A stretch of 5,761 nucleotides of DNA from Thermoprotei archaeon. GTDB taxonomy: Archaea; Thermoproteota; Thermoprotei; QMSL01; B3-G16. Within the stretch, counting starts at the first letter, position 1. Every line of letters begins with the position of its first letter. Made by a program: the position numbers and the translations under genes. Location: the NCBI GenBank assembly GCA_021158375.1, contig JAGGUS010000144.1:1-5761 (forward strand), read 5' to 3'. Below, piece by piece: positions 2,780 to 5,761 of this stretch. Below the pieces are notes generated by a model, which saw only the letters and a list, made by a program, of their open reading frames with translations, searched no databases and was not told where the DNA came from.

Positions 2780-5761
2780 CTTCACGCACCCCCTTGATGT
2801 ATTCGTCCAAGACTACCTTACCTTCAATATCGCTGAATAGCCACTTAAGTACTCTTTCGAGTACTCTCACTCTCTCCTTGATGTAATTGCTTACTCTATA
2901 TTTATTCACAATCTCCACTATGAAATTAAGGTACTTCACAACACTCTTTTGATGTATTGTTAGAACAAGATTTCCTCCGCAAAATGGGCATTTTTTGCTT
3001 AATGGTGGTCTCCTGAAGACTGTATTACACTTAGTGCATCTTATTCCCTGCGTGGAAAATGCTCTCAAATTCCCTGCTAGATCTGGAAGTAAGTGTCTTA
3101 CCAATAATCTTTCTGCTACATCATTTACGTCGACAGCTAATAATCTTTCTGCTATTTCCAATTGCGCGTTTATCTTCTCTCCCATTGTTTTAAGAAGCCT
3201 ATAACTAGTATCTTTAGGTCCTGCATTTATATCTGCTGTATCGTGTGTAAACCCTAATTCGAAATAGGCTTTAGGCTTCCCTAATCTATCCTCAACGATC
3301 TCTATTAACCTCTTTACTTCTGATGGTCCGGGGGACTCTTCTGTTGACTTATAGAACTCTAATGGATACTTATTGACGACATCCATATTGTGTACTTCAT
3401 CATCTACTTCTCTTGGATCTATAATTAGCGTAAGAACTAATGGTGAATCCATAACACCGCCTCTTTTACTTGGCAAGTAGTGCCTTGAGAAATTAAGTAA
3501 AGCATCTAAAGCCAGCATTATTGAATCCTCATCTCCATCACAGTTCCTCCTCTTAGCGGCATGCCAGTAGGGATGAGCATATATTACATTAGCATCCGTA
3601 AATCCTATAATCCTCCCTAATATGCCCGCTGATGTATGAGGCGCTAATCCTATTACTAGATGTCCTATGAGATCCTCTATGCGTTCGGCATTATAGTACG
3701 GCTTCATTCCATATACTTTAGTCAGTAACTCATCTACGAACTTAGATACTTTAAGTAAGTACTCTGCACACGTCCTTGGTATTATTATGTCTTGCACGTA
3801 TAGCTCCACTATCTGATCGTCTCTCTCTAAAGGTTTACCTTTATAATCATACATATATCCCAATTCCTTTAATTTTTCAACGCTTACTCCAATCTCTCTG
3901 GGCTTAAAATGAGTTAAAGGCGCATTAGTGGCATCAAACCTTATCGTTCCATCTTTGAATACCATTAGGTTGTACTTAGCTCTTAATATCCCCTTTATGA
4001 GCGGTTCTGGCTCTTTGTCATCATTTATTAATCCCTTAACACACTTAACGACCTCTGGTAGGCCTATTTTGTACTTATCTACGAGTTGCCTTATATATGC
4101 ACTTAAATGCACTTTTTGATACGAATGAGTTTGAGTCTTTTCATTGCATATTTTACATATATTATTTAACGTTTCTCTTCCACATTTTGGGCATTTTCTA
4201 ATCTTGACTGTTCTAACATTACACTTACTGCACTTATATTCAAAAGTTACTTCTCCACATTTTGGGCATTTTCTCAGATTTAGATCTAGGACTACTACTT
4301 TATGTCTCATAGCTGATACTAAATCACGCGTTCTACCTCCGTACTCTCCTACTGGAAATAGTGCATGTACTGGCGGCTTCATCTTCCTAGGTGCAGCTTT
4401 TTCAGGCCTTCCCATCCTAATGCCGACTCCTATTGTGACTTTATCCCTTAACTTAAGTCCACTGATTTTTTCGAGTAGTTCCTTTACGCTTTTAGCCCTG
4501 CCTATATCGACTTTCTCTCTATTAAGCGCAAATAGCCTATATATTATTGGAGCATGCTCCTCAATTACTACCTCTCCATTAATTACCCTATGGGGAACTC
4601 CTAATAGCTCCAACGTACGTTTGGCTCTCTTCGTCAATTTACAGCGTATGGCTTTTACGTAACCATTTTCGCTTACTTCGATCTTGCTCTGCCTTAGCTC
4701 CTTTCTCAAAGATAATACATCGTTTATGGAGACGAGATCCCAGAGATATGTAAACTTAGGGTGAAGTGGGATTCCAAACTTTTCAGAAATTCTAATTGCA
4801 AGTACTGCATCAGGTTTATTATGGAGAGGATCCTCTACGAACTTCATTATTTCTCGTAATTCATTATCTAAGTAAAGGAGAAGACTTTCAGAATATCTCT
4901 TATTGATAACTGATTTAAGCTCTTCAGCCCACCATTCTTCGCAATATCCACTTGGAACTAAAGGGTAATTATTTTCCTTGAACTCTCCATACGCAACTAG
5001 TACGTCCCCTGCGAATATTATCTCCCTGACACTATCTCTGATATTTTTTGCAGTTTCTACATCATTTACCTGGATAACGCTTCCATCAGTTAACTTCACG
5101 ATAGGGCCTTCTATTGTAGTTACTGGAACTACTATTGCGCTTTTCCCTGGTCGCTCTGTCCTCACCTGTGTTCCTATTGCTAGAAAATCATTAAAAATCA
5201 CCATTGTTGCAGGATTAATGCCTATTGCTGCTAAGCCTGTATTTCTAGACCTACCATATCTTATCCTAAATCCTTCCTTTCTTGAAGGGTGTGAGAATAC
5301 AGGCCGCCCTGCTACTAGATCAGCTAGATATTTATCCTCAGCTACTATCTTATCTTTTACTGCATTATTGTTGCTATTATTATTTTCGCTAGAATTCCTA
5401 AGCTCTATTAACTTATCAATCCACTCCCAACCCCTGATACCAAGCTTATCTATTACTTTCTTGAGCTTCCTAGCCTTAGCTATTATGCCATCATTTATTA
5501 CTCTTAATGCTCCTCCTCTAACACAATTCGTCTCAACTCTAGGCAAGTCCCTATGTATGCTTACTTCGACTGGATCTGTAGCCACGCCAGTAACTTCGAC
5601 TGGTATTTGTCGTACAACATATCTTACTTCTTCGTCCGTAGCATGATATTGAAATCTAGTTACATATCTTTCGTAAGTCCTAAGTTCTTCAACATATCTC
5701 TCTATTTCCTCTTCCGTTGGCTTATATCTATCTAGTCCTGCTTTCTGTCTTATCCAATCCC
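2745..5761 (-). CDS. polC: DNA polymerase II (PolD) large subunit DP2, N-terminus outside window
   Basis: The catalytic subunit of archaeal family-D DNA polymerase, which with the exonuclease subunit DP1 replicates DNA. The frame stays open to the right edge: 1004 residues are visible, starting DWIRQKAGLDRYKPT, a conserved DP2 region. A GTG at 5585 is internal, not the start. Comparison with recalled Pyrococcus DP2 suggests roughly 170-200 N-terminal residues are missing. Numbering from the first visible full codon: a conserved core RMGRPEKA at about 448; two tandem zinc ribbons (Cys498/501/510/513 and 523/526/535/538); FKDGTIRFDATNAPLTHF; GHLVIGLAPHTSAG; and the catalytic NCDGDED (739-745, bases 3525-3545), whose aspartates 741 and 743 match the known metal-binding pair. 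A third zinc ribbon follows (Cys908/911/924/927). No intein interrupts the active site, where some DP2 genes carry one. The protein ends about 75 residues after the third ribbon, without the LDDFF-type PCNA-binding tail of Pyrococcus DP2. The MazG-like gene follows, overlapping. Confidence 0.97.
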   Translation of the reverse strand, partial: DWIRQKAGLDRYKPTEEEIERYVEELRTYERYVTRFQYHATDEEVRYVVRQIPVEVTGVATDPVEVSIHRDLPRVETNCVRGGALRVINDGIIAKARKLKKVIDKLGIRGWEWIDKLIELRNSSENNNSNNNAVKDKIVAEDKYLADLVAGRPVFSHPSRKEGFRIRYGRSRNTGLAAIGINPATMVIFNDFLAIGTQVRTERPGKSAIVVPVTTIEGPIVKLTDGSVIQVNDVETAKNIRDSVREIIFAGDVLVAYGEFKENNYPLVPSGYCEEWWAEELKSVINKRYSESLLLYLDNELREIMKFVEDPLHNKPDAVLAIRISEKFGIPLHPKFTYLWDLVSINDVLSLRKELRQSKIEVSENGYVKAIRCKLTKRAKRTLELLGVPHRVINGEVVIEEHAPIIYRLFALNREKVDIGRAKSVKELLEKISGLKLRDKVTIGVGIRMGRPEKAAPRKMKPPVHALFPVGEYGGRTRDLVSAMRHKVVVLDLNLRKCPKCGEVTFEYKCSKCNVRTVKIRKCPKCGRETLNNICKICNEKTQTHSYQKVHLSAYIRQLVDKYKIGLPEVVKCVKGLINDDKEPEPLIKGILRAKYNLMVFKDGTIRFDATNAPLTHFKPREIGVSVEKLKELGYMYDYKGKPLERDDQIVELYVQDIIIPRTCAEYLLKVSKFVDELLTKVYGMKPYYNAERIEDLIGHLVIGLAPHTSAGILGRIIGFTDANVIYAHPYWHAAKRRNCDGDEDSIMLALDALLNFSRHYLPSKRGGVMDSPLVLTLIIDPREVDDEVHNMDVVNKYPLEFYKSTEESPGPSEVKRLIEIVEDRLGKPKAYFELGFTHDTADINAGPKDTSYRLLKTMGEKINAQLEIAERLLAVDVNDVAERLLVRHLLPDLAGNLRAFSTQGIRCTKCNTVFRRPPLSKKCPFCGGNLVLTIHQKSVVKYLNFIVEIVNKYRVSNYIKERVRVLERVLKWLFSDIEGKVVLDEYIKGVREDAYKRISGNDA
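4180..4274 (-). repeat. In-frame direct repeat inside the tandem zinc ribbons of polC
   Basis: A 20-base identical sequence occurs at 4180-4199 and 4255-4274, exactly 75 bases (25 codons) apart, in the same frame. Each copy encodes RKCPKCG, the first knuckle of one of the two zinc ribbons. The second knuckles (CSKC and CKIC) and the sequence between have diverged. The two-ribbon layout is normal for DP2; perfect identity at the DNA level is more than the protein requires. Confidence 0.7.

Noticed and set aside
2605..2886. Plus-strand frame across the mazG-like/polC junction
   Set aside because: It is antisense to two well-supported overlapping genes and has low-complexity Leu/Ser composition.
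4144..4662. Plus-strand open frame of 172 codons opposite polC
   Set aside because: This is a shadow of the DP2 zinc-ribbon and core region. The repeated histidine/leucine pattern simply mirrors the CPKCG codons on the other strand.
5583..5585. GTG as the start of polC
   Set aside because: The frame continues upstream without a stop to the window edge, and those 58 codons match conserved DP2 sequence (GLDRYKPT, RFQYHAT, VRQIPVEVTG), so this codon is internal.
4978..5646. Plus-strand open frame of 222 codons opposite polC
   Set aside because: It is antisense to conserved PolD sequence. Its Ser/Leu/Thr-rich hydrophobic translation is a by-product of the polC codons, with no independent start signal.

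Overview
This window most likely comes from a thermophilic archaeon. It holds the large subunit of the archaeal family-D DNA polymerase, an archaeal Sec61-beta, an archaeal-type ZPR1 protein and a helix-turn-helix/CBS regulator of the kind common in archaea. It also has TATA-like boxes, GGTG-type ribosome binding sites, and heavy use of AGG/AGA arginine and ATA isoleucine codons. PolD is absent from classical Crenarchaeota, so a euryarchaeal, korarchaeal, thaumarchaeal or other deep lineage is indicated. I cannot place it more precisely. The DNA is AT-rich and very compact, with neighbouring gene ends repeatedly overlapping.

Layout: (1) 1-191 is the C-terminal end of an unidentified plus-strand gene. 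(2) 181-297, minus strand, is a 38-residue zinc-ribbon protein whose stop overlaps that gene. (3) 298-612 is a divergent intergenic region with a perfect 16-bp inverted repeat (488-503 / 557-572) extended by an inner 8-bp repeat, next to a candidate promoter. (4) 613-1035, plus strand, is an unrecognised protein with a winged-helix-like C-terminus. (5) 1004-1591, minus strand, is an XRE-type HTH regulator with paired CBS domains, overlapping the previous gene tail to tail. (6) 1592-1726 is a divergent promoter region with a perfect 9-bp inverted repeat. (7) 1727-2350 is ZPR1, overlapped by Sec61-beta (2328-2492), a short gene easily missed. (8) Two bases beyond Sec61-beta, in tail-to-tail orientation, is a minus-strand pair: polC, the PolD large subunit (2745 to beyond the right edge, N-terminus missing), followed by an overlapping small MazG-like nucleotide pyrophosphohydrolase gene (2495-2779).

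Function: this is mostly archaeal housekeeping. ZPR1 and Sec61-beta are likely co-expressed. PolD and the MazG-like enzyme form a probable replication/nucleotide-pool operon. The two DNA-binding-type proteins (613-1035 and 1004-1591) each sit beside an inverted repeat that could be an operator. I see no mobile element with a recognisable transposase, no CRISPR array, and no tRNA or rRNA. I did not find a clear new multi-gene system. The parts least explained by known families are the 298-612 inverted-repeat region, the 38-residue zinc ribbon and the unidentified genes at the left end.
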